Of a stretch of DNA of 64,000 nt, positions 34,462 to 44,746 are shown piece by piece (the stretch's first letter is position 1; every line of letters starts with the position of its first letter). This DNA is from Protopterus annectens (taxonomy: Eukaryota > Chordata > Ceratodontiformes > Protopteridae): assembly GCF_019279795.1 (NCBI RefSeq), contig NC_056748.1, positions 607,044,636 through 607,108,635 on the forward strand. The letters are read 5' to 3'. The position numbers were made by a program, and so were the translations under genes. The notes under the pieces were generated by a model. That model searched no databases and had not been told where the DNA came from. It saw only the letters and a program-made list of their open reading frames with translations.

Positions 34462-34881
34462 TGTTATGTTAGGAGATATAGTCACATCTCTAAACCCTGT
34501 AACAGATATGAAGCAACTTGGACATGAAGTTTGTGTTTTGTTTCTGATGTATATAGTAATGCATGCCTAACTCTGATATTGTTTTGTATAAAAGGTAATC
34601 TTTTTAAGACGGAGGATATAGATCAATATGTGTGTATGTACCCTTAAAAAGTTATCCAAGGGCTTGCACACGTGTATAAATACTGAACACTTGCAAGTCT
34701 GACTGCCATTTTGTAGTTAACTGTTGAGATTTAAGCATGTATTTGTATAAGGTCTGTCTTTTAACTAGTTTGTTCATATTTAATGATGCTGCTGTCCATC
34801 CTGATGTGTTTCTATGAATTAAAACATCTAAACGAAAACTCCAGCCTTCTTGTTATATGTGTTAGAGATGAACGAGTGACA
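34462..34881 (+). repeat. 3' LTR of the Gypsy element
   Basis: The probable LTR starts TGTTATGTTAGGAG and ends GAACGAGTGACA, giving TG...CA ends and about 420 bp. A TATA-like TATAAAAG lies at 34587-34594, and a poly(A)-like ATTAAAACATC near 34818. The 5' limit is uncertain, because the opposite LTR lacks this part. Confidence 0.65.
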
Positions 34882-35793
34882 GTTACCAAGCGCATTCACC
34901 CAGAATGCCACTCAGTTTAGTATCAGTCACTGAAAACCTCTTTCAGTGAAAAGAAAACAAATTTTATTTTGTTTCTTTGCAGGGGTTAAGCCCGTGTGCA
35001 AACCCCAGCTGTGGGAGATTCCCCGTTCCCCAAATTATATATATCAACCCTACAGTAGCACACCATTGGGGAAAAATCCAAACTCAGTCATCTCTGAAGA
35101 TGATTTTCAGCAATTAGTACTTGACCGAACATCATTTAGAGTGAAGAATATGTTCAGCAGTTTGAGTGACTCCCACATTAATAATGTACTAATAACACAA
35201 GTAATTATACATGGATCAATTCATATACTGAATGGCAGGCCAGAATATACACACATACACAAATATACTTCCCCTTTCTTCTGAAGCTAAAATTAAGTGT
35301 ATCTTAGTAATCTGTCTAGTGAATTGGCCCACCACACACCCTAGTAATCTCTGAGAGAAAGGTGAAGGTGTCTGACATATAAATGAATAGCATAGCTCTG
35401 GCCTCACTTTCACAACTAGTCATCAAGTGAATGCCAATGTATATCCTATGCACAATCACTCATATTAGTCACTAGCTAACTGTGAAAGGGACAAAACAGA
35501 TATGTAAGTCGTTGGCTTATTTTCAGGATTTTCATTAGTTCAAACAAGTGAATGGTTGCAGAAGTGAAAAATTGTGACATTAACAGTACTCAGATAAAAA
35601 CAAATGCAATATGTTTTCCATATGTTAATAGGTTTTTACTTTCTTACTAGGCTATAGACCTTAAACAATCTTAAAAGCCTATCCTTACATTCCCATGGTA
35701 GCTTTTAGCCCTTATATTTTTCATAGAAATAACTTGGTGGCATTCAAAACAAGGATATGTTGGGACATTTACTTGTTCCCAAAATCCATGTGG
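34882..35793. other. No recognised feature
   Basis: One plus-strand ORF (34946-35284) has no recognisable domain. Nothing else is seen between the Gypsy LTR and the SINE. Confidence 0.45.
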
Positions 35794-35812
35794 GATATGG
35801 TAGCTAAAACAG

Positions 35813-36162
35813 GGCGGCCACGGTGGTGCAGTGATTAGCGTTGCTGCCTCACAGCAAGAGGTTCTCTGGTTCGATCCTCGGCTGGGGTGCCTCCTGTGTG
35901 GAGTCTGCATGCCCTCCCTGTGGTCACGTGGGTTTCCTCCGGGTGCTCCGGTTTCCTCCCACATCCCAAAGACATGCTGTAGGTGGATTGGACACACTAA
36001 ATTGGCCCTAGGTGTGAGTGCGTGCATGTGTGTGCCTTCTGTGGAAGGTTGGGCGCCGGGCAGGCAACTCGACACCGTAAAACTCCACTGCCAGTCATGA
36101 GCGGACAGTGATCCGCTGTGGTGTCCCCTAACCGGGAAAAGTCGAAAGAAGAAGAAGAAGAA
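35813..36162 (+). mobile_element. tRNA-headed SINE with (GAA)n tail and 19-bp target duplication
   Basis: The head GGCGGCCACGGTGGTGCAGT contains an A-box-like TGGTGCAGTGATTAGCG and a good B box GGTTCGATCCT. The body includes CGTGGGTTTCCTCCGGG and TAGGTGGATTGGACACAC. The tail is a run of GAA. Flanks GATATGGTAGCTAAAACAG (35794-35812) and GATATGGGTGCTAAAACAG (36163-36181) match at 17 of 19 bases, a clear target duplication. The body is shared with the SINE at 5716, but the 3' tail is different. Confidence 0.9.
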
Positions 36163-36548
36163 GATATGGGTGCTAAAACAGGAATACATTTGTGGTTTCC
36201 CATCCATTCATCCAAATTACACTTGGAGAGAGTAAGAGAAGTACTTCATTTTATGTGGCGTAGAAGATAGTTTCATAGAGGTGATATTTTTGTGATACGT
36301 CTATCCCTCCAACATGTTCTGTTTATGTTACAAATGAAATTTGGTTCCCTGGAGTGGGTGTTCATGCTACCACTGGGCATGTTGGCAGACATGGTCAGCC
36401 ATACTCACATATGCCAACTAATTGACCATCTAGGGCACCATTTAGAAAGGGGTACTTTTACTTGGTGAAGAAAAAAAGAGAAAAAAAAAATTCAGAAAAG
36501 TACCATCTTTAAAATAGGCCCGCGGATTCTCAAAAGCTTGCGTGGAGT

Positions 36549-36659
36549 GCAAGATTGGTGCAGGAGCTCAGGCAGGCAATATGTCTGCCGTACGATACAG
36601 GAACAGCCCTCAGGGGCGTGCAAGAGTGCTCCTGCACTAATCTTGCACGGACTAAGCCC
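36549..36659. repeat. Inverted repeat (hairpin) near the Harbinger left end
   Basis: TGCAAGATTGGTGCAGGAGC pairs with GCTCCTGCACTAATCTTGCA (19 of 20 bases) across a spacer of about 65 bp. It may be a terminal or subterminal repeat of the Harbinger element or an independent small insertion. Confidence 0.7.
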
Positions 36660-37242
36660 TGGTATGCAAATCAACCCATTTGCAGGTGACATCCATGCAA
36701 ATGAGGTGATTTTGCAATCCAGGAAGCTTGCAGCAGTCCATGCAAGACTAGTGCTATCTGCAGAAATGTACTCGGTTAGTAACTGAATACATTTCTGCAA
36801 AATCCAAAATGGAGCTATGACAGCTCCGAATAAAGGCTGCATATGAAGTAGTAAGCATGCCAATGGCCAAGTATAAGGCCATTGGCATTGCAAACAAAAC
36901 AAACAAAAAAAACTTTCTTATTTTTTTACCCAATCTCTGCTTAGGGTAGCGGCGCGCAAATGAGATTGGGGGGAAAATAATAAAATAAACCTAAAATAAG
37001 CATTCTAACTAAAATCAGTATTCTGCCATGCAAGCTAATGGCAGGCAGAAAACAATCTGGCCAGTGAGTAGTGGTTGCTAAGGGGGGAGGCTCAGTGTGA
37101 GACATGTAACTATGCATTAGCAGGCAATCCTATGCAAATGAGAGGAAGGATAGTGAATCCCAGTTTTCATGAAACAACAGGCTGCAGCGAAAATACAAAA
37201 ACCAACAAGACCGTTGAGAAAACCACTTTATATAAAAATAGC

Positions 37243-37275
37243 AAGCAAAGCTTTTGGGTAGAACCCTTTTTCAAT
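37243..37275 (-). ncRNA. Degenerate hammerhead-like motif in PLE-2 (minus copy)
   Basis: Mirror copy of the motif at 41329-41360. On the minus strand it reads TTGAAAAAGGGTTCTACCC and then AAAAGCTTTGCTT, so the GAAA box is AAAA here. It is probably inactive. Confidence 0.35.
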
Positions 37276-37506
37276 ACTAATACATATATTCCAAAACCAA
37301 AATGGTTTAAATACAGGTCAAAATCACATGACTAGCAGTCCAAAAGTCATGTGACCACACATAATACAATAATATAATGATAATGTAATATAAAACTTAA
37401 AACCATTGAATATCATATTTTAATACATTATAATTAAAAACACAGGTATCAAATTAACCATATTGTTTGAACCTAAAAGGTGTTCTGAACTAACATATAA
37501 AAACAT

Positions 37507-39810
37507 TTAACATTGTAGTTTAGTATGCTGTAATTTGATAAGTACAGGTTTCAAAGTAACCATGTTATTTAAACCTGGGGGGTGGACTGAACCAAACCTA
37601 AGTATCCATCCATACTCATTGAGCTCAAGTAAATTATTACTATCTCCACCTCTAGGAGTTAAACGTATGGCATCAATAACTCTAAAACAAAATCTATGCT
37701 CGGTATCAAAATTGGCTATATGTTTATATAAAGCATTGCTATCAATGGCCCTTCTAATCTCTGATTTATGCTCAGTAATGCGTTCCTTTAACCTTCTAGT
37801 AGTTTTCCCCACATAAAATGAGGGACACTTGACACAAGTTGCCAAATACACCACATTAGATGTGGTACAAGTGGCCATTAAATCAAAATTATACACTTTA
37901 CCACTAACCGGATGCTTAAATCTATGACTATTCTCACCAATGATGTCAGGACAACAAGAACAATTCATACATTTGTAAGTGCCTATTTTAGCACAGACAA
38001 CTAAATCAGAAGATCCACTGAAATCTTTGTAGCACAACCTACTCTTTAAAGTCCTCATATTCTTATAAGCAAAGTAGGGTCTGTCACCCAAAATATCCCT
38101 AACTTCAGTAGATGCCATAAGTATAACCCAATTCCTCTGTATGATCTGCTTGACAAAACATGTTTTCGTATTATATGAGGTAACATACCTAACAGCAGGG
38201 TTCTGATGCTCCGTAGTTACAATACTACATCTACCTTCTGTAAAAATAGGTTTCAAAGTTGTTTTCCTATCAGCTAAAGTTTTGGTTTTTAAGTCCAACA
38301 ACAATTCCGGGTCATAGCCACTGCTTAAAAAATCCTCAATCATTTCATCAAGCTGTGTACTAAAAAGTACATCATCAGTATTCAACCTGCTGACCCTACT
38401 AAACTGGGAAGTCACAATACCTTTAAAAACATGTGGAGCATGCATACTGTTGTTATGAATGTATCTACCAGAATACACCTCCTTCCTATGAATACTAGTG
38501 TGAATAGACCCTTCTGCGAGCTGTATCTTAACATCCAAAAATACAACCGCACTATCAGAAACATCCATTTTAAATTTCAGGAAACTCGTAGTTGTATTCA
38601 GATAATGGATATACTCATTAAGTTGAGGTAAAGTACCCTTCCAAATCATAAAACAATCATCAACGAAACGCTGATAGAAACACACATTACTATTAAGAGG
38701 ACTCTTGTCGCTACATATATGAGCTTTCTCCCATTGATGCAAGACCAAATTTGCATAGGTATTGGCTACCGAAGTACCCATAGCTACCCCAGTAAGTTGT
38801 AAAAATAACTGCTCATTGAACAAAAAAACATTATTGTTCAATACCACATCTAGAAGGGAACATATATTTTCAACATATCTAGCCTTAAAGGAAGGTTGTG
38901 AGGTCATAAATTCTCTAATTGATTCAACGCCATATTCATTTGGTATTACAGTAAACAAGGATGCAATGTCTAATGTTACAAAAAAGTAATCCCCTTGTCT
39001 TAGAACACCATTCAAACTATTGTACCAAAGTCGTAATTTACAAAGAAAATCTGTAGTATCACGCAAAACAGTAGTGCATTTAAATAATAATGGTTGCAAT
39101 TGTTTCTGTAAATAAATGGAAATAGGCTCAGTAACCCACCCCCCACCCGAAACAATGGGCCTCATGGGGGGTTCTAATATAGATTTATGGATTTTAGGAA
39201 GACCATAAAGACATGGAATCACAGGACATGAAACAGTAAAAAAGTGAAACAAATCCAAACTAATATCACCATTAATTTGTAGATCATAAACAACCATATT
39301 AACATAACTGACGCATTTTTTAACATCCAAAGAGGTGATACACTTAAAAGCATTAGTGTCATCAAGTAAAATAGAAACTGAATGCATATATCTATGTCGG
39401 TCCATAAGGACCACTACACCACCCTTGTCTGCTTGTTTAATAACTATATCTTTATTTGTTTGTAAACTCTTTAATGCTTTATTTTCATCATACGTTAAAT
39501 TAAATGATTTCATTCTTATAAAATCAGAATACAAATGCCTCAAATCTGTTTCACATACATCATGAAACGCTGTTAAAACAGGTACACTAATAGGTATAAA
39601 TGTACTACGTCGCTTGCAAGAAGTTTCAAGACAAATTGAGTCACCAAATAAAAGCTTCAAATTAACGTTCCTTACAAACTGCTTAAGGTCTGTAAGTGCA
39701 GCCACTAAATCGTCACTAGCTGTAGGTATAAAATTAAGTCCTTTGTGTAACAGGGAATAGTGAGCATCTTGTAACTCAAAGGTTGAAAGATTTAAAGTAC
39801 CTTTATTCAT
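37507..39810 (-). CDS. PLE-2 polyprotein: reverse transcriptase and GIY-YIG endonuclease (intact)
   Basis: A 767-codon uninterrupted minus-strand ORF. Landmarks by residue: KQADKGGVVVL (125-135), YGLPKIHKS (202-210) and PPMRPIVSG (214-222), FVTLDIASLF with the first catalytic Asp (281), GVAMGTSVANTYANLV (341-356), the catalytic FVDDCF (382-387), a Cys cluster CMNCSCC (614-620), and the GIY-YIG nuclease with VVYLATC (653-659), FYVGKTTRRLKERITEH (665-681) and a C-terminal RGGDSNNLLELNEYGWILRFG. The protein would nick DNA and reverse transcribe PLE RNA. The start at 39810 is the first Met of the frame. An ORF of this length without stops suggests recent activity. It is the only apparently intact element gene in the window. 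Confidence 0.92.
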   Translation of the reverse strand: MNKGTLNLSTFELQDAHYSLLHKGLNFIPTASDDLVAALTDLKQFVRNVNLKLLFGDSICLETSCKRRSTFIPISVPVLTAFHDVCETDLRHLYSDFIRMKSFNLTYDENKALKSLQTNKDIVIKQADKGGVVVLMDRHRYMHSVSILLDDTNAFKCITSLDVKKCVSYVNMVVYDLQINGDISLDLFHFFTVSCPVIPCLYGLPKIHKSILEPPMRPIVSGGGWVTEPISIYLQKQLQPLLFKCTTVLRDTTDFLCKLRLWYNSLNGVLRQGDYFFVTLDIASLFTVIPNEYGVESIREFMTSQPSFKARYVENICSLLDVVLNNNVFLFNEQLFLQLTGVAMGTSVANTYANLVLHQWEKAHICSDKSPLNSNVCFYQRFVDDCFMIWKGTLPQLNEYIHYLNTTTSFLKFKMDVSDSAVVFLDVKIQLAEGSIHTSIHRKEVYSGRYIHNNSMHAPHVFKGIVTSQFSRVSRLNTDDVLFSTQLDEMIEDFLSSGYDPELLLDLKTKTLADRKTTLKPIFTEGRCSIVTTEHQNPAVRYVTSYNTKTCFVKQIIQRNWVILMASTEVRDILGDRPYFAYKNMRTLKSRLCYKDFSGSSDLVVCAKIGTYKCMNCSCCPDIIGENSHRFKHPVSGKVYNFDLMATCTTSNVVYLATCVKCPSFYVGKTTRRLKERITEHKSEIRRAIDSNALYKHIANFDTEHRFCFRVIDAIRLTPRGGDSNNLLELNEYGWILRFGSVHPPGLNNMVTLKPVLIKLQHTKLQC

Positions 39811-39909
39811 TTTCGGCTTATCTTGCCCTGTCCTAAAGGGCTCTCGTTTTTCCGCTTGACCGGGACCATCATCTGTCCTGTTAGCGACTTCCTTCTAACT
39901 TTTAACTCT

Positions 39910-41096
39910 TAATAGTAATGTGTGTTTCTATCAGCGTTTCGTTGATGATTGTTTTATGATTTGGAAGGGTACTTTACCTCAACTTAATGAGTATATCCAT
40001 TATTTGAATACAACTATGAGTTTCCTGAAATTTAAAATGGATGTTTCTGTTAGTGCGGTTGTATTTTTGGATGTTAAGATACAGCTCGCAGAAGGGTTCA
40101 TTCACACTAGTATTCATAGGAAGGAGGTGTATTCTGGTAGATACATTCATAACAACAGTATGCATGCTCCACATGTTTTTAAAGGTATTGTGACTTCCCA
40201 GTTTAGTAGGGTCAGTGGGTTGAATACTGATGATGTACTTTTTAGTACACAGCTTAATGAAATGATTGAGGATTTTTTAAGCAGTGGCTATGACCCGGAA
40301 TTGTTGTTGGACTTAAAAAACAAAACTTTAGCTGATAGGAAAACAACTTTGAAACCTATTTTTACAGAAGGTAGATGTAGTATTGTAACTACGGAGCATC
40401 AAAACCCTGCTGTTAGATATGTTACCTCATATAATATGAAAACATGTTTTCTCAAGCAGATCATACAGAGGAATTGGATTATACTTATGGCATCTACTGA
40501 AGTTAGGGATATTTTGGATGACAGACCCTACTTTGCTTATAAGAATATGAGGACTTTAAAGAGTAGGTTGTGCTACAAAGATTTCAGTGGATCTTCTGAT
40601 TTAGTTGTCTCTGCTAAAATAGGCACTTACAAATGTATGAATTGTTCTTGTTGTCCTGACATCATTGGTGAGAATAGTCATAGATGTAAGCATCCAGTTA
40701 GTGATAAAGTGTATAATTTTGATTTAATGGCCACTTGTACCACATCTAATGTGGTGTATTTGGCAACTTGTGTCGTGTCCCTCATTGTATGTGGGGAAAA
40801 CTACTAGAAGGTTAAAGGAACGCATTACTGAGCATAAATCAGAGATTAGAAGGGCCATTGATAGCAATGCTTTATATAAACATATAGCTAATTTTGGTAC
40901 CGAGCATAGATTTTGTTTTAGAGTTATTGATGCCATACGTTTAACTCCTAGAGGTGGAGATAGTAATAATTTACTTGAGCTCAAGGAGTATGGATGGATA
41001 CTTAGGTTTGGTTCAGACCACCCCCCAGGTTTAAATAACATGGTTACTTTGAAACCTGTGCTTATCAAATTACAGCATACTAAACTACGATGTTAA
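39910..41096 (+). pseudogene. PLE-2 inverted partial copy, RT C-terminal half and endonuclease
   Basis: The 295-codon frame 39920-40807 begins at CFYQRFVDDCFMIWKG, equal to residue 377 of the intact ORF, and matches it with few substitutions. A 2-base deletion near 40775, in the codons before CPSFYVGKT, shifts the frame. The end continues at 40749-41096 with SLYVGKTTRRLKERITEH. The copy lacks the N-terminal half of the RT and cannot be functional. It probably arose in the same insertion as the minus-strand copy. Confidence 0.9.
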
Positions 41097-41328
41097 ATGT
41101 TTTTATATATTAGTTTAGAACACCTTTTAGGTTCAAACAATATGGTTAATTTGATACCTGTGTTTTTAATTATAATGTATTAAAATATGATATTCAATGG
41201 TTTTAAGTTTTATATTACATTATCATTATATTATTGTATTATGTGTGGTCACATGACTTTTGGACTGCTAGTCATGTGATTTTGACCTGTATTTAAACCA
41301 TTTTGGTTTTGGAATATATGTATTAGTA

Positions 41329-41360
41329 TTGAAAAAGGGTTCTACCCGAAAGCTTTGCTT
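41329..41360 (+). ncRNA. Degenerate hammerhead-like motif in PLE-2 (plus copy)
   Basis: TTGAAAA stands where CUGANGA is expected. Stem II GGGT/ACCC, the conserved GAAA and a short stem III AGC/GCT with loop TTT follow, and T is at the cleavage position. The first box has lost the conserved C and G, so activity is unlikely. Confidence 0.4.
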
Positions 41361-41981
41361 GCTATTTTTATATAAAGTGGTTTTCTCAACGGTCTTGTTG
41401 GTTTTTGAATCCCTGTTTTCCTCAGGATGTGAGTCAGGTCCCAACAGTGTAAGAGTAGGAATAGCTTGTTGCAAGCCTAGGAGGTAGGTGGCATCATGGG
41501 GGGGTGTCAGGTATACTGTAAGTGGATTAGAGCCCTGTGGCTCAGGTTTGCTCTTAGCTTAGCACAGCTAAGCTAGGGGGTGTGTCTAAACCTGCTTAGC
41601 ACTCTTTACAAAGCCTAAGCGGGTGTGTGTGCCATGCACCAGGTTTTACAGGAAGAAAAAAGAAGTTAAACCAGGAAATAGCAGCAATGTGCACATTTGT
41701 GCACTCTGTGCAGCAGGCACAGGGGCTTAAACAGGGAGGCAATGGGAAGGGAAAACGGCAGTAGGAAGGTAATCAAGGAGAACTAGTGTACCTGGCAGGG
41801 GAAATCTATCAGAATCAGCCAATTACACAGGCAGCAGACCAGCCCAGCCCAGAACACTACTATAAACTAAGCAAACACCTTCCCTTCTGGTTTTTACCAC
41901 ACTCTACACCAATGGTGTGTACAAGTGGGGAAATTTTAATAAACAAACCTACAAAATGAGAAGGGCTGCTGTAGACAACAT

Positions 41982-42697
41982 GTGCAAGAGGCTGAGGGTG
42001 GTGAGGATATGAATGCTGCTGAACAACCCACAGTGAGGAGACGGAGTAGAGTGTACAGACCCAGGGTAACATACCAGGGGCTACATGAGCTAGATATAGT
42101 GGAGTGCTATAGGGTGGACAGAGACCTCCTACAGCAAGTTATTGAGCTGGGCCGGCCACACCTGACACACCAAACTGAGCGAGGGGAACCCATCCCAGTG
42201 GATACCAAGGTATGTGTAGGCCTAGATATACTAGCCACAGGTACATCCCAAAGCACAACTGGGGATATCATGGGGATCTCACAGGCATCACTATCCAGAG
42301 TATTCCACCAGTCTTGGATGCCATGTCAGCACATGTCAGTGAGCACGTATATTTCCTCAACACCTGTGAGGTGTTGACCAGTAATATGCGTCTCTTCCAC
42401 CAAATAGCAGAATACCCTGGGGTAGTGGGTGATATAGACTGCACGCACATATGCATCAAAGCACCACCTGGTGAGCAGGGTAGGGCCTACATCAACCACA
42501 GGGGCATCCCCTCCATCAACTGCCAGGTCGTATGTGATGCCCTGGGCATTATAATGAATGTGTGTGCTGGCTGCCCTGGAAGCTATGATGATTCCCACAT
42601 ATGGCATCTGATGCAGCTGTACCAAAGATGTGCCAATGGGGACATCCCCTATGGTCACCTAGTGGGGATGCTGGGTACACACTGGAGCTGTGACTGA
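41982..42697 (+). pseudogene. Harbinger transposase, copy 1 (C-terminally truncated)
   Basis: The frame 41982-42377 has the N-terminal RVTYQGLHELDIVECYRVDR and LLQQVIELGRPHL, then VCVGLDILATGTSQ and GDIMGISQASLSRVFHQ, a helix-turn-helix-like region. After a frameshift near 42312 the frame 42212-42697 carries DIDCTHICIKAP (first catalytic Asp), YINHRGIPSINCQVVCDA and CPGSYDDSHIW (second Asp). The copy ends at the duplication junction (42718), so the catalytic Glu and the C-terminus are missing. It is a DDE enzyme of the HARBI1-related group. Confidence 0.88.
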
Positions 42698-42718
42698 TGA
42701 CACCCATCAGAAATGCAG

Positions 42719-44396
42719 TACATTTCTGCAAAATCCAAAACGGAGCTATGACAGCTCCAAATAAAGGCTGCATATCAAGTAGTAAGCATGCCAATGGCCA
42801 AGTATAAGGCCATTGGCATTGCAAACAAAACAAACAAAAAAAAACTTTCTTATTTTTTTACCCGATCTCTGCTTAGGGCAGCGGTGCTCAAACGAGATCG
42901 GGGGGAAAATAATAAAATAAACCTAAAATAAGCATTCTAACTAAAATCAGTATTCTGCCATGCAAGTTAATGGCAGGCAGAAAACAATCTGGCCAGTGAG
43001 TAGTGGTTGCTAAGGGGGGAGGCTCAGTGTGAGACATGTAACTATGCATTAGCAGGCAATCCTATGCAAATGAGAGGAAGGATAGTGAATCCCAGTTTTC
43101 CCCAGGATGTGAGTCAGGTCCCAACAGTGTAAGAGTAGGAATAGCTTGTTGCAAGCCTAGGAGGTAGGTGACATCATGGGGGGGTGTCAGGCATACTGTA
43201 AGTGGATTGGAGCTCTCTGGCTCGGGTTTGCTCTTAGCTTAGCACAGCTAAGCTAGGGGGTGTGTCTAAACCTGCTTAGCACTCTTTACAAAGCCTAAGC
43301 GGGTGTGTGTGCCATGCACCAGGTTTTACAGGAAGAAAAAAGAAGTTAAACCAGGAAATAGCAGCAATGTGCACATTTGTGCACTCTGTGCAGCGGGCAC
43401 AGGAGCTTAAACAGTGAGGCAATGGGAAGGGAAAATGGCAGTAGGAAGGTAATCAAGGAGAACTAGTGTAGCTGGCAGGTGAAATCTATCAGAATCAACC
43501 AATTACATAGGCAGCAGACCAGCCCAGCCCAGAACACTACTATAAACTAAGCAAACACCTTCCCTTCTGGTTTTTCCCACACTCTACACCAATGGTGTGT
43601 ACAAGTGGTGAAATTTTAACAAACAAACCTACAAAATGAGAAGGGCTGCTGTAGACAACATGTGCAAGAGGCTGAGGATGGTGAGGATATGAATGCTGCT
43701 GAACAACCCACAGTGAGGAGACAGAGAAGAGTGTACATACCCAGGTAACATACCAGGGGCTACATGAGCTAGATATAGTGGAGTGCTATAGGGTGGACAG
43801 AGACCTCCTACAGCAAGTTATTGAGCTGGGCCGGCCACACCTGACACACCAAACTGAGCGAGGGGAACCCATCTCAGTGGATACCAAGGTATGTGTAGGC
43901 CTAGATATACTAGCCACAGGTACATCCCAAAGCACAACTGGGGATATCATGGGGATCTCACAGGCATCACTATCCAGAGAATTCCACCAGTCTTGGATGC
44001 CATGTCAGCACATGTCAGTGAGCACGTATATTTCCTCAACACCTGTGAGGTGTTGACCAGTAATATGCATCTCTTCTACCAAATAGCAGAATACCCTGGG
44101 GTAGTGGGTGATATAGACTGCACGCACATATGCATCAAAGCACCACCTGGTGAGCAGGGTAGGGCCTACATCAACCACAGGGGCATCCCCTCCATCAACT
44201 GCCAGGTCGTATGTGATGCCCTGGGCATTATAATGAATGTGTGTACTGGCTGCCCTGGAAGCTATGATGATTCCCACATATGGCATCTGATGCAGCTGTA
44301 CCAGAAATTTGCCAATGGAGACATCCCCTACGGTCACCTAGTGGGGATGCTGGGTACACACTGGAGCCGTGGCTGATGACACCCATCAGAAATGCA
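42719..44396 (+). repeat. Second unit of the 1.68-kb Harbinger tandem duplication
   Basis: The segment from TACATTTCTGCAAAATCC to CCCATCAGAAATGCA repeats 36788-42718 once PLE-2 (4237 bp plus the 15-bp duplication) is removed; both are about 1680 bp. Each unit holds non-coding DNA followed by the N-terminal two thirds of the transposase. Unit 2 has the empty PLE-2 target. Confidence 0.93.
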
Positions 44397-44746
44397 CACA
44401 CACCTGAACAACAATACCATGATGAGGCACACGCACAGGTCAGACATATAATAGAGCATGTATTTGGGATGATCAGTTCACGGTTCCGGTGTCTAGACAC
44501 ATCCGGTGTACCCAAATTATTAGGGTATGTGCTATGCTGCACAATATGATCCTGCGGAAACAGCTGCAGCAGGAACAGCATGGGGAAGGGCCACACAGCC
44601 CCCCAGCAATGCCAAGGCCTGCACAGGCACAGAGTGACCCTGACGAGGAACAATCTGAGCCTTCCCCAGTAGGCAGAAGGAGGCATGCCCAGTATGCCCT
44701 GGCCTTGGCAAATAGGCAACACAAAGCACATGCTCTGACACAGTAG
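43740..44746 (+). pseudogene. Harbinger transposase, copy 2 (near-complete, frameshifted)
   Basis: The first frame (43778-44056) repeats the copy 1 N-terminus. The same frameshift follows near 43991. The frame 43891-44376 has GDIDCTHICIKAP and CPGSYDDSHIW. After another shift near 44335, 44280-44549 gives GDAGYTLEPWLMTPI and VRHIIEHVFGMISSRFRCLD with the catalytic Glu. A third shift leads to 44489-44746 with IRVCAMLHNMILRKQ, the usual Harbinger C-terminal block. All three catalytic residues survive but in three frames. Because copy 1 shares the first two shifts, they predate the duplication. Confidence 0.88.

Larger units (their letters stand above)
30012..34881 (+). mobile_element. Ty3/Gypsy (Mag-like) retrotransposon, decayed
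   Basis: In order the element shows an LTR remnant, a primer-binding site, gag, RT, RNase H, integrase and a 3' LTR. The protease and the first part of the RT are missing, replaced by a LINE tail at about 31790-32052. A 140-bp duplication disrupts the RT. The LTR ends agree closely (30012-30157 against 34735-34881). Stops and frameshifts occur in all domains. Affinity to the Mag lineage is judged from the primer-binding site style and the integrase C-terminus. Confidence 0.88.
37169..41405 (-). mobile_element. Penelope-like element PLE-2 with a large inverted partial copy
   Basis: A full minus-strand copy (37169-39905) is joined head-to-head to a plus-strand, 5'-truncated copy (39906-41405). 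The composite is flanked by TGAATCCCAGTTTTC (37154-37168) and TGAATCCCTGTTTTC (41406-41420), 14 of 15 identical. The corresponding uninterrupted site, GTGAATCCCAGTTTTCCCC, is preserved in the second Harbinger unit at about 43088, so both ends are certain. The junction falls in CTCTTAATAGTAATGTGTG, which both copies share. The arms (about 1.5 kb each) are very similar and could fold into a long hairpin. Confidence 0.93.
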
